Part shown: positions 47,297 to 59,993 of the stretch, one piece after another
How positions within the stretch are numbered: position 1 is the stretch's first letter
How the letters are laid out: each line of letters opens with the position of its first letter
Assembly (NCBI RefSeq): GCF_019112545.1
Contig: NW_025064883.1
Span: 186,001-250,000, forward strand
Length of the DNA: 64,000 nt
Direction of reading: 5' to 3'
Origin: Guyanagaster necrorhizus
Lineage: Eukaryota; Basidiomycota; Agaricomycetes; Agaricales; Physalacriaceae
Notes under the pieces: generated by a model
What the model saw: the letters and a program-made list of their open reading frames with translations, nothing else
Database searches by the model: none
Told to the model about the DNA's origin: nothing
Program-made: the position numbers and the translations under genes

Positions 47297-50200
47297 AGCA
47301 ATTCCACTCACTTGGCCAAGGAAATAGATAACAGGTCACAAACTGCTGGACAGACTGACATTTTATCTTCTGTAGTATCACCTTCTATGACTAAATTATG
47401 CATGCATTCGAATATACCCGATCTTATTATCCACCATTCAGAATCACCTAAGAAACCACCTAAGAAACCGACTTCAACAACTCAAGCGCTGATGAAGGGC
47501 TGAAGAGGGGCAGAGAGCTCTAAAGGTGCATCTTCATCAAAAGTTCATCAAACTAAAAATATAAAATAGACTCAACTGCCTTTGGGCCGAACAGAGGTAC
47601 AGAACTCCACTGATTAGCTAAAGCCATTTGATACCAAATAGACTTGGCGAGCCATTAAAGATGCCAAGGATGAAGTAGTGACAAAAGCCATACTCAAGAA
47701 TTGAGTACACAAGTCCCGAGCTGAGGAAGTAATCGACGACATGATTACTGGAATGCAAGCCACGGAATAATGTCAAGTCCTAGAGTGGCTTGATGAGTTA
47801 TATAGACTATGAAAATTCATCCGACGAGCTAAATCCCTAGAGAAGGATTTACTAGCCAAAGCACAGATCAAGACATTGACATCCCGATCAACCCATGCAG
47901 TCACTGCCTTAATTGACAGCAGCTGCATGGGAAGTAGCATTAACCGAGCTTTCATCAACAAGTATCAGTTGCCCACTCGGGCAACAGCAGCATCCATCTC
48001 AGTCTACAATACAGACAAGACAAAGAACCAAGCCAGATTGATCACTGAATATGTAGAGCTTAGGCTCACTATCAGCGATCATTTGGAATGAATCGATTTA
48101 GCAGTAACCGACCTAGGAACAAAAGAGATATTCCTTGGCCATGACTGGTTGATCAGGCATAATCCACTGATCAATTGGAAGATCAGATGTATCATTTTCG
48201 CTCGATGCCATTGCCAGAAGATTTCATTTGAACTACCAGATGAAGACCCCAAGAACCGATAGGATGAAGAAACGGAAGACAGCGAAATGATCCTCACTGT
48301 CAACCTACAAAGAGCTATTAGCATTCGGGTGATACACCATGCTAATGACCTAGTGGTGAAAGCTAATGCTGGAAAAGAGGAGAGGACATTCGAAGAATTA
48401 GTATCTGAATGGGCATGCGACTACCAGGATTTATTCGAAAAAGAAAGTTTTGATGAACTACCTGATGTGAAACTCTGGGACCATGCCATCGAATTAATCC
48501 CTAATGCCAATGCCAATCTGGATTGCAAGTGCTATCCACTAGACAACAACAAACAACAGGAGCTAGATAAGTTTCTCAAAGAAAACTTATCCAGTGGAAG
48601 GATCTAACTATTGAAGTCACCGATAGCATCACCCTTCTTTTTCATTAAAAAGAAGGATGGGAAACTGTGACCAGTATAAGATTATCGGAAGCTCAATAAG
48701 ATGACAATCAAAAACCATTATTCTCTTCCCTTAATCTCAGAGTTGATGGACAAACTCTGAGGTGCCAAATACTACACCAAGCTGGATGTTCGATGGGGAT
48801 ACAACAATGTGCACATCAAAGAAGGTGATGAATAGAAGGCTGCTTTTTGAACTAACCATGGTTTATTCAAACTGATGGTTATGTTCTTCAGACTGACTAA
48901 TTCACCAGCCACCTTCCAATGGATGATGAATGACATCTTCAAAGATCTCATTGCAACAGGAAAGGTCATGATCTACTTGGATGACATACTCATCATGACC
49001 AAGACCAAGGAGGAACACCAATGGATAGTATGTTAAGTATTATCTTTGATGAAGAAGCACCAACTCTTCCTCAAAGCTGAAAAATGTGAATTCAAGATAT
49101 TAGAAACTGAATATCTCAGAGTCATTATCAGCAAGAGAAGCATCAGAATGGACCCCATCAAGGTGGCAGAGGTAATGGAATGGCCAGAACCGACAAAGAA
49201 GAAGAAGCTACAATCATTCCTTGGGTTCACCAACTTCTACCAACGATTTATCCGAGATTACAGCAAAATCGTCCAACCAATAATGCAATTAACTGGAAAT
49301 TCCCCATGGAGCTGGGGAATTTCCCAATGGGCGGCATTCAATGACCTTAAACACCAACTAGCTGAAGACATCATCTTGGCAATACCAAGCCAAGATGGGA
49401 AGTTCCGAGTGGAAGCCAACTCTAGCAAAGACGTGGTCAGAGCCATGCTCTTATAGGAACAGGATAATAAATGGTGATCAGTCGCTTTTATGTCAAAGAT
49501 GCTCACTATTATGGAGTGCAACTATGAAATCTATAATAAAAAACTTCTAGCCATAATGCTTGCCCTTGCTAAATAGCAGCATTATCTCATTGGAGCCAAT
49601 CAAATGTTCGAGATCTGGACCAATCATCAGAATCTTCGATACTTCTGACAACCTCAAAAACTTAACCACAGACAGGCCAGGTGGGTCACAGAACTATCGG
49701 AGTATGAGTATACACTCCATCATAAAGCTGGAGTAGCAAACAAGAAAGCCGACTTCCTCAGCCGCAGGGCAGATCATAATCAAGGAGGAGATGACAACAA
49801 GGAGATTGTATTATTATGGCCAGAACACTTTCGGGCAATGATCATGCCCATGGAAGAAAAGATGCATGAATGCATCAAGAGCGCCACTCGGAATCCTCAT
49901 AAGTGGGATCAAAGAATTGCCACATCACTCAACCACGAGTGAGGGCTGAAAAAGAAAGGGAGATTGATCTGTTATGATGAACGGATCTACATCCTAAGAG
50001 ATCAAAGACTGCAGAATGATATCATCACCATCTGTCATGATCATGCGACCACTGGACATCCTGGGATTGCTAAAATGAAGGAATTAGTCTTGAGAGAGTA
50101 TTAGTGGCCCAAGATGGACTATGATATCACCCGATATGTCAAAGCTTGTGAAGTTTGCCAGTGAGACAAAACTTCAACACAACCCAGAGCAGCTCCACTC

Positions 50201-51300
50201 CACCTGAATGAGATCCCTTCATCACCATGGACCCACATCTCGGTGGATATAATAACCAGGCTTCCCGAGAGTGACAGCTATGACGCTATCATTGTCATCG
50301 TCGATCGCTTCTCAAAGACAATCATTCCGATTGCCTGTTCTACAGAATTGACATCTGAGAGATAGGCAAAGATACTATGGGACAAGATTTATGCAAAGTA
50401 CGGCATGCCTCAGGTAGTAATTTTGGACAGAGGACCACAATTTGTCTCCAAATTCCTGGATGACCTATATCGACTCCTCAATATCAAGCAAAATGCCTCG
50501 ATGGCATATTACCCACAAACAGATGGCCAAACAGAATGGGCCAACGAAGAGATTGAAAAGTACCTTAGACTTTTCATCAGTTATCGACAAGACAATTGGA
50601 TGGAATGGCTAGCACTAGCAGCATTCCAACACAACAACAGAATTCACTCTGCAACAGGTAAAACACTCTTCTTTGTAAATTATGGGTGGAACCCACTAGT
50701 AGCGCAAAAAGGATGGGTTCACACAATAACACCAGCATCAACAGACTTTGCAACAACAATGGTAAAGATCCATGAAGAAATGAAGATGGCCCTCGAAAAC
50801 ACTGCTTCAACAATGAAGAAGCAGTATGACAAGCACCAACAGGCAGCCCATGAATATTCAATCAATGATAGGGTCTGATTGAATACTACAAATCTTCACC
50901 TACTGAGGCTAAAACAGAAACTAGCAGACAAATGGATGGATCTATTCAAAGTCATCACCAAAATTAGCAAATCTACATATAAATTGCAACTTCTGACTAC
51001 CTGGAGAGTCCATAATGTTTTCAATGAAACATTATTAACTCTATATATGGTGCTGGCATTCCCAAACCAAGAATGATCACCTCTGCCACCAGCAGAACTC
51101 ATCAACGATGAGAAACATTATGAGATCGATGAAGTGCTAAACTATAAAACATGAAAGGTTAAAGCATGAGGCAGAGGCATGAAAACAACCATTGACTATT
51201 TAGTCAGCTGAAAGAGATATGGACCAGAATCAAACCAATGGGTCAATGAAAAGTATATGAATGCGGAAGATGCCATTTGGGACTACAAACACAGGATCAA
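47297..51300 (+). pseudogene. Element D pol, decayed
   Basis: Protease remnant near 47900 (LIDSSCMGSSINRAF; the Gly of Asp-Ser-Gly is replaced), RT with YLDD at 48974-48985, RNase H near 49400, integrase zinc region near 50040-50165, LDRGPQFVSKF near 50425, TEWANEEIEKYL near 50531, and chromodomain end near 51110-51290. More than a dozen in-frame stops. A 3' extension continues to about 51590 (EEDDEDDSAMDEPQ). Confidence 0.85.
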
Positions 51301-51629
51301 TAAAATGGACACAAAGAGGGTCATATTCAATATTATATCTGCAAAAACAGATGCAGTGACAAATGGAAGGGAGATGATATCTAGCCAGATACACATCAAC
51401 CAACCTGCCAACAGCAGAGGACATGTTGAAGAGGATGATGAAGATGACTCTGCGATGGATGAACCACAAATGGTGGGGACATACAGCGAAGAGCAATGTA
51501 CTATGCTTTCAACTCATTTGAAGCCTGCTGCTGAAATGCTGAGAGGCCCAGCAGATTGGCCACCTCCTTCCAGCAAGGAAGACTTACCTTAACTTAACCA
51601 TCAGGACAATGGTCTTAAGGAGGGGGTAA

Positions 51630-52147
51630 TGTTATAATTTTCTCTATTTTCTTTTCTTTTTTCCTGGAAATGACCTCTATCTCTGCTTAGTCAGGGTGCT
51701 TAAGCCAGTGCTTAGGACCATGGGAACACTTAGCTCAGCAACTCAGTCGGTCACTCTCCTATCACACTGCTGTGTGCTGTAAAGAGAGAGACAATGCTCT
51801 TTTTGTCCCATCTTGCACTGCCAAAATAATGAGCACAGCAGCAAGATAACAGCTTTTGTGGAGAGCCTGGCAACAGCAGAGATAACAGCTCTACAGCAGA
51901 CAATATCTTTTGTAAATATTTATTTATAGCACTATAATAGAACAGTATATAAGTAGTGTAGCTCTCACTGTAATACCCCAGCTTCGAGCTAAAGTTTATT
52001 CTCTATCATCTTATCTCGAGCGACTTGCAAATGCCTTGACCACACACCTCTGTTAACACATCAGTGAACTCAGTTGGACATACCCAAAGTGCGAGGTACT
52101 GAACTGTTTATCATGTGTTGATAGTCATGTGGAGTTTGGGCTTAACA
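51630..52147 (+). repeat. 3' LTR of element D
   Basis: 518 bp, TGTTATAATT...GGGCTTAACA, preceded by the polypurine tract aaggagggggtaa (51617-51629). Same length as the 5' copy, with scattered differences. Confidence 0.93.
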
Positions 52148-52152
52148 AGTTT

Positions 52153-52367
52153 GCCATTCCAGACAAAACAATTCCTTGGCCTCTTCAGGGCCATCAGAGG
52201 TGGACTCCCTCACCAGAGGCTCGAGAGTGCATGAGCAATGACATAAGTGAAGATAGTGGTTTCAGTTCAAGCTGCAAAACTCCTATGGCCACCAATAATC
52301 TTCCATGTGGCTCCACTGGCCATCAGAATCTGCACTCTTGAGAGCAAGAATGCTAAGGGGGGGATAC
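52153..52367 (-). pseudogene. Antisense accessory gene of element B, 5' part
   Basis: Minus-strand sequence between D and the 3' LTR of B. The frame reading AKELFCLEWQT at its lower end joins directly to TEKEYAEAMKSH on the other side of D, when one copy of the target site is counted. No clear ATG was chosen. Transcription would have to start in or near the 3' LTR of B (52368-52865), antisense to the element. Confidence 0.45.
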
Positions 52368-52865
52368 TGTTATGTGCATGCCACCAGCCTCTGCATCATC
52401 TAAACCAACCACAATTCCAATCATGCTACCCACTGGACTCCAGCCACTTCCTATTACCTACTAATTTTATTTCACCATTATCATTTCACATCCATATTTC
52501 ACATTGTAATATCTAGACCCTGAACTCAGTAGCGAATATTGACACTAGAATCCAATGGAATCTGACTCGGAATTAGCTACTATTAGTATATAAAGCCATG
52601 TATATCATCATAACTACTCAGTTTGAATATCAACTTGGATAAGCCACCTACACTTTGCACTCATCTCAACTCCTCCCTATCTCATCCGTTGGATTCCACT
52701 CTGAAGGATATTCCTGTTCACTTCTCTGACAAAACTCCATTCCACCTATCCAGATCCTTGGACTCCGACTCAAGGGTGACATTGCCAATAGCTTCATCGA
52801 TGCCCATGCACTCCACTGGACTCTGCACATGCATTCAAGCCCACTTAATTGGCACATTCCTAACA
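52368..52865 (+). repeat. 3' LTR of element B
   Basis: 498 bp, TGTTATGTGC...CCTAACA, equal in length to the 5' copy and followed by TSD CTGTC (52866-52870). A G-rich polypurine tract (aaggggggg) precedes it. Confidence 0.93.
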
Positions 52866-52870
52866 CTGTC

Positions 52871-55800
52871 AGTAGTTGATGAAAAGTTGAAGGTACTTTT
52901 TGATTTCTTGATTCACCTGCTTTGTCTGGCCATCCATCTGAGGGTGGTATACCATTGAGGCATTTCATTTGATGTTGAGCAGTTGGTATAAGTCATTCAG
53001 GAATTTAGAGACAAATTGTGGTTCTCTGTCTAAAATCACTATCTGAGGCATGCCATACTTTGCATAAACCTCATCTTGTAGGATTTTTGCCCATTCTTCT
53101 AATGTCAATTCTGTCAAACAGGTGATTGGAATGATTGCCTTTGAGAAATGATCAAATATGATGATGATTGCATTATAGCTATCATTTTTAGGAAGTTTGG
53201 TTATTATATTCACTGAGATGTGAGTCTATAGTGATGAAGAGACCTCATTTGGGTGGAGTGAAGCTGCTTGGAGTTGCATTGAGGATTTGCCATATTGACA
53301 AACCTCACAAGCCTTGATATATCAGATGATATCATAGTTCATTTTGAGCCACTAATACTTCTATAAGACTAATTCTTTTGCTTTAGCAATCTCAGAGTGT
53401 CCAGCAGTTGCATAGTCATGATATGTGGCAATGATATCACTACAAAATCTCTGATCTCTTGGGATATAAATTTGCTCATCATAGTGGATCATTCTCTCTT
53501 CTTTCTTTAGTCTCTGCTCATGATTAAGAGATGGGGCAATTTGTTGATCCTACTTATGGTGATCCTGAATTGTGCTCTTGATGTGCTTATATATTTCTTC
53601 TTTAGTAAGCATGATCATTGCCCAGAAGTGTTCTAAATGTAGAAGCACAACTTCTTTATTGTCGTCTCCTTCCTGATCATGATTGGCTCTCCAACTGAGA
53701 AAGTTGGCCTTCTTGTTTGCTGCTCCAGCCTTGTGATGCAGCATGTATTTGTATTCTGACAGTTCTGTAACCCACCAGGCTTGTTGGTGGTTAAGTTTCT
53801 ATAGGAGTCGAAAGTATCAGAGATTCTAATGATCCATCCAGATCTCAAAGATCTGGACTGCTCCAATGAGATAATATCATCACTCAGTGAGTGTGAGCAT
53901 TATAGCAAGGAGTTCTTTGTTATATATTTCATAGTTGCACTCAGTGATGGTGAGTGCTTTTGACATGAATATGATAGATTACTATTTCTCATCTTGCTTC
54001 TGGGAAAGGACTGCTCCAATAGCACCCTCACTAGAGTCAGCCTCCACTCAGAATTTTCCATCCTAAGAAGGTATGGCAAGAATGACATCTCCAGCTAATC
54101 AGCATTTAAGATCATTAAATGCTGATTGTTGTGATGGTCTCTAAGTCTATAATGTATTTCTGATCAATTGTGTTATAGGTCAGACAACCTTGCTATAGTC
54201 TCAAATAAACTATTGGTAGAAGTTGATGAAGCTGAGGAATAATTGTAGTTTCTTCTTTTTGGTCAGCTCTAGTCATTTGGTTACTCTCACCACTTTGATA
54301 GAATTCATCCTGATGCTTCCTTCACTGATAATAACTCTGAGGTATTTGGTTTTTAATATCTTGAACTCACATTTTTCAGCCTTGAGGAAGAGTTGATGCT
54401 TTCTCATCAAAGCTAGTACTTATTGTACTAGCTTTCAGTGTTCCTCTATTTTGGACATAATTAAGATGTTGTCTAAATATATTGTAACCTTTCCAGTGGC
54501 AATGAGATTCTTGAAGATGTCATTCATTATCCACTGGAATATTGCAGGTGAATTCATGAGTCCAAAGAACATGATCATCAGTTTGAACAAACTGTGGTTA
54601 GTTTGAAAAGCAGCCTTCCACTCATTGTCTTCTTTGATGTGGACATTGTTATATCTCTATTGGACATTTAGCTTGGTGTAGTATTTGGCACCCTGAAGTT
54701 TGTCTATCAATTCTGAGATTAAAGGAAGCAGATAGCAATTTTTGATTATCATCTCATTGAGCTTCTGATAATCTTATACTGGTCAGAGTTTCCTATCCTT
54801 CTTTTTGACAAAGAAGAAGGGCAAAGCCATTGGTGATTTTGATGGCTGAATTCTTCCACTGGATGAGTTTTCATTGAGAAACTTATTCAGCTCTTTTTAT
54901 TTGTGGTTGCTGAGTGGATAGGTTTTGCAATCTAAGTTGGCATTTGCATTGGGAATTAGTTTGATAGCATAGTCTCAAGATTTTGGGTCAGATAATTCAT
55001 CAAAACTTTTTTCTTTGAATAAGTCCTGATAGTCTCATACCTATTCAGACACCATCTGTTTGAATGTCTTCTCCTCTTTGCTTTCATTAGCCTTTGCTAC
55101 CAGATTATTTGTATGATAAATAGTATAAACATGAATAGCCTTCTGCAAGTCTATAGCAAGGATCATTTCCTCATCTTCCATTTTCTCATCTCACTGGTCT
55201 TTAGAATCTTCATCTGGTAGTTCAAACAGAATCTTCTGGTATCGGCATCTGATGAAAATAATGCATTCAGTTTTCTAGTTAATCAGCAGGTTGTATCAAA
55301 TTAGCCAATCATGATCAAGAAATATTTCCTTGGTTTTTAAGTTAGTTACAGCCAAGTTGATTTGTTCTGAATGGTCACTAATAGTGAGCCTAAGCTCAAT
55401 ATATTTGGTAATTGAACCAGCTTGGTTCTTAGTCCCATCTGCATTATAGACAGAAATTGAAGCCATCATAGTCTGAGTTAGGAGTCCATACCTGGTGATG
55501 AAAGCACAATTGATAAAACTCCCAGTACACTCATTGTCAATTAGTGCAGTGACTATATGAGTGCTTCAAGATGTAAGTGTCTCAATTCGAGCTTTGACCA
55601 ATAGGTTTTATCTTGAAGTTTTAGATCATTGGATGAACTTCCATGATCCATGTAGTTTGTTGAGCCATTCCAAGACTCTATCTCATTCTGCTTCTCACAT
55701 ATCAGTGATCATGTTGTTGATCACCTCTTTGGCTCAAGTCTTGTATATCCAATTCTTGAGTATGGCTTTTGCTGCTACTTCATCCTTCATATTCTTGTGG

Positions 55801-56150
55801 CTCACCAAGTTTATTCAGTATTGAATAGTTTTAGCCAGCCAATAGGGCTCTCTGCCCCTGTTTGGCCCACAGGTAGTTGAGTCTGTTCTATGATGTCAGT
55901 CTTTTTGGCATGTGGTAAAGACATACCAATAGAGCTCTCTGTTCTTCTTCAGTGTGCATATGTTTGAGTGGGTTTCTTAAGCGATTTTGGTATCTAGATG
56001 ATAGTGTCAGGTATATTCGAATGCATGCATAATTTAGGCATAAGGAGTGTAGGCATAGAAGATACTACAGATGCATAGTCAGTCTGTCCAGCAGTTAATT
56101 GTGACACTCCACTCTTTGTTAGTTTGGCTGAGCCAATGGAATTGCTCACT
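52871..56150 (-). pseudogene. Element A pol: protease, RT, RNase H, integrase, decayed
   Basis: Read downwards: protease remnant near 55540 (decayed), RT near 54900-54400 with the catalytic box changed to YLDN (54479-54468), RNase H near 54100-53750 (MLHHKAGAANKKANFLS at its end), integrase zinc region near 53450-53290, then IIIFDHFSKAIIPITCLTEL, EVYAKYGMPQIVILDREPQF and FLNDLYQLLNIK up to the B insertion. Many stops. Homologous to pol of C and D throughout. Confidence 0.85.
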
Positions 56151-59100
56151 GCTTGGCCCAATCTTTTACCTTCTCAGGCTTATCATCATGCCCAAAGTCT
56201 TCATCTTCCTTTATCAGCTCAGCAATCTGTGCCCAGATATCTTTCTGAGTGTGCTTGTTTTTCTTTTAAGGGCAGTTCCATATTATGTGACCTTTTTAGC
56301 CACAATTGAAAACACTTTCCCTCCTTCTTGAGTTGGTCCATATCCATTGGCTGACCTGTTCTAGTATATATCATGTCCATACCAGTTTGCTTCTCACTGA
56401 ATGAGAAAGTTAGAGTCAAGCTACTGGGCTTGGCAGGCATGGTCACATTGGAGGTGAAGGACTTTGTGCTCTGTCTCTGATGTTTCTGTCCACTTCATGT
56501 GAGAGTGGACAATTCTGCCTTTTGCCATTGTTGTTCTTGATATATTATGATGATGTGCATCTTCTATTCATCATATCTGACTGGAATACCATAGCCAATG
56601 TTGGAGATGATCTTGAAATAAGAGGCTAAAGCTTTCATCTTTATGTATTCAACTATTCTTTCAGTGTTGGCTATATTGTTTTGAACTCCCACCAATTTGC
56701 TGAGCTATTTCAACTCATCAAAGTAATTGGTAGCCAGCTTATCTCTCATCTTGAAGTCCTTCATCTTCTGTTTGTGGACTTCTTACATAGTAAGATCGAT
56801 AAACTTGTTATTGATCATCTGTTTGAAGACTGGCCATGAAGAGTATCAATGATGGGATCTAGTGATAGACCAGAATGTGAGAGAAATAAGAATCCACCAT
56901 GTTTTTTCCTTGTCTACCATGTGGGTTGCTGCAAATGTTACTTTGTGCATATTGGCCAAGAAGTATAAAGCGAACACTTGGAAGTATTGATCACAATTGA
57001 CTAGAAAGCAATCAATATCATTGGATACTCTTCAGAAGAGACAGAGTTCAGATACAAAGGTTGGTTTGATGTTGAGAATTTGAGTATCTGTGTCAAGGGG
57101 GGACATCAGGTTTGGGAGCCCACTAGAAGACAGTCCTGCTCATCCACTCAGAGATCCTGAGAATAAATGGAAGAAGCCATCATTGGCAATAGAGCTCCCC
57201 AGCAGTAGTGCTTTCTTTTGCACAATTCACTCATTCTTGATGGTTCAACTCTGGGCAATTATCATAAGATCATCTTCTGTTGGATCAGTTAGAACTTTTG
57301 GAGCCTTCTTGCTGCTCTCAACTTCATCTGATGGTGGCTGACCAGCAAAAAGTTGCCAGATCAGCAGTCTCCATAGGTTTAGGTAATAGCTACTCAGCTG
57401 AGATCAGCTTCTGAAAAGCCAAGATGCTATGCTATAGATGGCTGAAGTGGTGAACAAATATCTTGATGATATTATTCAGATTGAGAGGGCCATATTAGCT
57501 GGCTTGCTCAGCATCACACTCAGCATCCATGATCTTAGCATTATGCTATATTTAGGCCTGTACAGCAGCAATACCTGCATCTGATGTTTTAAACATCTTT
57601 TATTATAAATAAAAATGGTCTACTCAGTGGCTGCATATTGTAAAATTTCTGCATGCTCAATATGATCAGCAGCAGTATACCTTTGTCCTATGAGCAATAC
57701 TAACCAAGTGCCATCTGTTCATAGTGTAGTTGTACCATCCCAGTACAACTTTATGAAGTCCTTCTAGTGCACTTTCTGTACCAACTTCTTCTGTTTTTCT
57801 TCATGTATTTATATATTCCACAAACTGATCCAGTCAGTTGGAGGATCTTTAACTTTCTCATTGAGATTTTCCTTCTTATCATCTGCATCTCCACTAGTAG
57901 TCTCGCTGCCCATATCTCCCTTAAGGAGGGAACTGTCACATGAGTCATAGACCTCTAGAACAGCCATGCTGAGGCTGCATGCTGGATCCAGCATCATCAG
58001 GTCCAGATCGAAGAGAAGGCTACTGCTCAGACTGCCTCTGCTGCTCCTTGGCTGCTCTCCTCACTGTTGCTGCTGTCATTACTCTGTGATACTGGCAGAG
58101 GTTTCTGTAAAACTGTAGGTTGAGGAAGAGGGCAGTGAAGTTTCCATTGAGGAACCTTTTAATGTCACCTATGAGGTCAATACCCTCATTATCTTCTCTG
58201 ATAGTTTCTTGGTCTGCTAATATTCTATCTTCTCTGATAGAGATATTATCAGTCTCTATGATAGTATCAGTCCTGTAAGATAATGAGTGGTTGTTGTCAA
58301 GATCAAGTGACATCCTCTAGTGGACTTCACCCATGTGAATGACTCTTTTGGCAGGTTCTGCCTAGGGATCAGGCTCAGTGGTGAGAGTGCTAGGTTCCTG
58401 GAATAGAGTGTCAGATATATTGTTAGTAATAGTACTAATAAGCATACTAGTTCTGTTACTTCCCATCTCCCTTCTTCACTTGGCTGCCTTCTATGCTTGA
58501 AGATACCACTCAAAGAGGGCATTCTTTCTTGTGATCTCATTGTTGAGCCATGCTTGCTCCTGGAGATACTCAGAAATATTACTGATATATTGAACTTGGT
58601 CCTCTTAGGAGAGGACCAGGCTGATAGTGTCAGTTTATTATACTGTATATAGTATCACTTGTACACTGTCTGTTTTGCTTGCAGCATAGCTAGCCATGCA
58701 CTGCTCTATTCAGTCTGCTGTGATAGCAGTGGTGCATTACCAGTGGCCCTCATCACTGTTGTCATTGAAATAGGGATCATTATCAACTCCTGTCCTGTGG
58801 TCAATGCTTCTGCTTCATACTGATATAGTATGTTGGGATCTAGTGTCTCTGATGCTTCTAACCCTTCGAGCCAGCTGTATGGTATCAAGGGAGTCTCTGA
58901 CATGGCAACCAATGCTGCCTCTAGAAATAGAGGTTGTCATCCTTATTGTGATGCTGTGGTGGCTGCACTCAGAGGATGGGATGAGAGTGTCAGATCTGGG
59001 TCATCAAAATCCTGTAGTCTAAGGGTTTTCAGCATCTCAAATGACTGCTGACAGTGGTCACAGGGAGTATATGTGCTGCTGATGCTGCTTCTCTTTTTCC

Positions 59101-59399
59101 CTAGAATACTCTTCAACTGAGCTCCCAGAGATAGTTTTGGGTCCTTCTGCAGGTCAGAAGGACTATCAGACAGAGGTAGAGATGTTGTAAAGAGGAAGAT
59201 CTGATGTGACATTGTGGAGAATAGTTTGAATATGTTGAAACTCTTGATAGTAATAAATAGCCCAGATGGTAATTGATTGGTATTCACAGCACAGCTGTAT
59301 GATCACCAATAATCTGATTAAGATTCCAATGATAGAAGCCAAGAGTTTGAAGAACTCATGAGTGAAGTTCAGATTGAAGGGATTAAGCATAGAGGGCAT
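56150..59399 (-). pseudogene. Element A ORF1, ORF2 and gag, decayed
   Basis: ORF1 starts at 59399 (FKLLASIIGILIRLLVIIQLC membrane segment). ORF2 appears from 59287, 112 nt further and in the +1 frame (LGAQLKSILGKKRSS, RLQDFDDPDLT). Gag core remains lie near 57000-56450. The zinc-knuckle region (56330-56270) carries a frame disruption and a stop. CpG is almost absent. Confidence 0.8.
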
Positions 59400-59455
59400 T
59401 TAGTTTTTCAGCACAATTAGGCTTGAGAAAGAGAAGCCAAAAGCTTCAAGCTAAT

Positions 59456-59988
59456 TGTTAAGCCTAAATTCTATGTGACCAATAACACATGATAAACTAA
59501 CAGAACCTCACACTTCAGATTAGACTGTTAGAGTTTACTGATATGTTGTTGGCTTGTGTGATCAAGGTGGTCACAAGTTGCTTGAGATAAAATAGTGAAA
59601 GAATAAACTTTAGCTCAAAGCTGAGACTACTACAGCAAGAGCTATACTATTTAAATACTAGTTTCTTATCGTTCTAAGAATATAACTACCTAATTGTCCT
59701 TGCTGGTGCTGTATAGCATTTTGTCCAGCATCACTAAGATACCTACAAAAAGTATTGTCCTGCTGTTGTGCTGTTACTGCTGTTACTGCTGCATAAAGAT
59801 AAAAGAGAGTTCTCTGCCATTGTGCTGTTGCATGACTTCACAGCAGCAAAATGGAATTGGGGCAGTGCTGCTGACTAAACATTTTCACAATCTTAAGTGC
59901 CAGGTCTAGGTGCTCTGACTAAGCAGAAATAGGGGTCAATCCTGAATAAATCAAGAAAAAAGAAAAGAAAATAGGAAAAATCATAACA
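59456..59988 (-). repeat. 5' LTR of element A
   Basis: 533 bp on the high-coordinate side because A is minus-oriented. The PBS copy (59455-59441, attagcttgaagctt on the minus strand) directly abuts it. TSD TAATA follows at 59989-59993. Confidence 0.93.
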
Positions 59989-59993
59989 TAATA

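Larger units (their letters stand above)
43687..52147 (+). mobile_element. Element D: decayed Ty3/Gypsy chromovirus of the A/C family inside the antisense gene of B
   Basis: Two 518-bp LTRs (43687-44204 and 51630-52147), internal PBS, ORF1/ORF2, gag, pol and chromodomain in the same order as C. Flanks are GGTTC (43682-43686) and AGTTT (52148-52152): no exact TSD, but the differences are one G-to-A and one C-to-T. The antisense frame of B continues across the site. Coding frames contain many TGA, TAG and TAA stops and few CpG. Older than C, inactive. Confidence 0.93.
27690..52865 (+). mobile_element. Element B: Ty3/Gypsy chromovirus of a second family, with an antisense accessory gene
   Basis: Two 498-bp LTRs (27690-28187 and 52368-52865, TGTTA...TAACA) with the perfect TSD CTGTC place B inside the pol of A. 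Removing the nested solo LTR E, element C and element D leaves about 8 kb. Plus-strand order: gag (28302 to about 30180), protease, reverse transcriptase to 32258, RNase H resuming at 40424 after C, integrase, chromodomain ending near 42305. Then follows an antisense gene (42547 to 43681, continuing beyond D) and a G-rich polypurine tract (52355-52363) before the 3' LTR. Its LTR is unrelated to that of A, C and D. Decayed, but the RT motif YLDD is intact. Confidence 0.93.
26141..59988 (-). mobile_element. Element A: Ty3/Gypsy chromovirus (Tf1/sushi-like), oldest, split by element B
   Basis: Two 533-bp LTRs (26141-26673 and 59456-59988) flanked by the perfect 5-bp duplication TAATA (26136-26140 and 59989-59993). 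Coding runs on the minus strand, so the 59456-59988 copy is the 5' LTR. The internal region is interrupted at 27685-52870 by element B; without it A is about 8.7 kb. Order in coding direction: self-priming PBS, ORF1 with membrane segment, ORF2, gag, protease, reverse transcriptase, RNase H, integrase, chromodomain, polypurine tract, LTR. The sequence is nearly devoid of CpG and carries many stops; it is certainly inactive. Same family as C, D and E. Confidence 0.93.
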
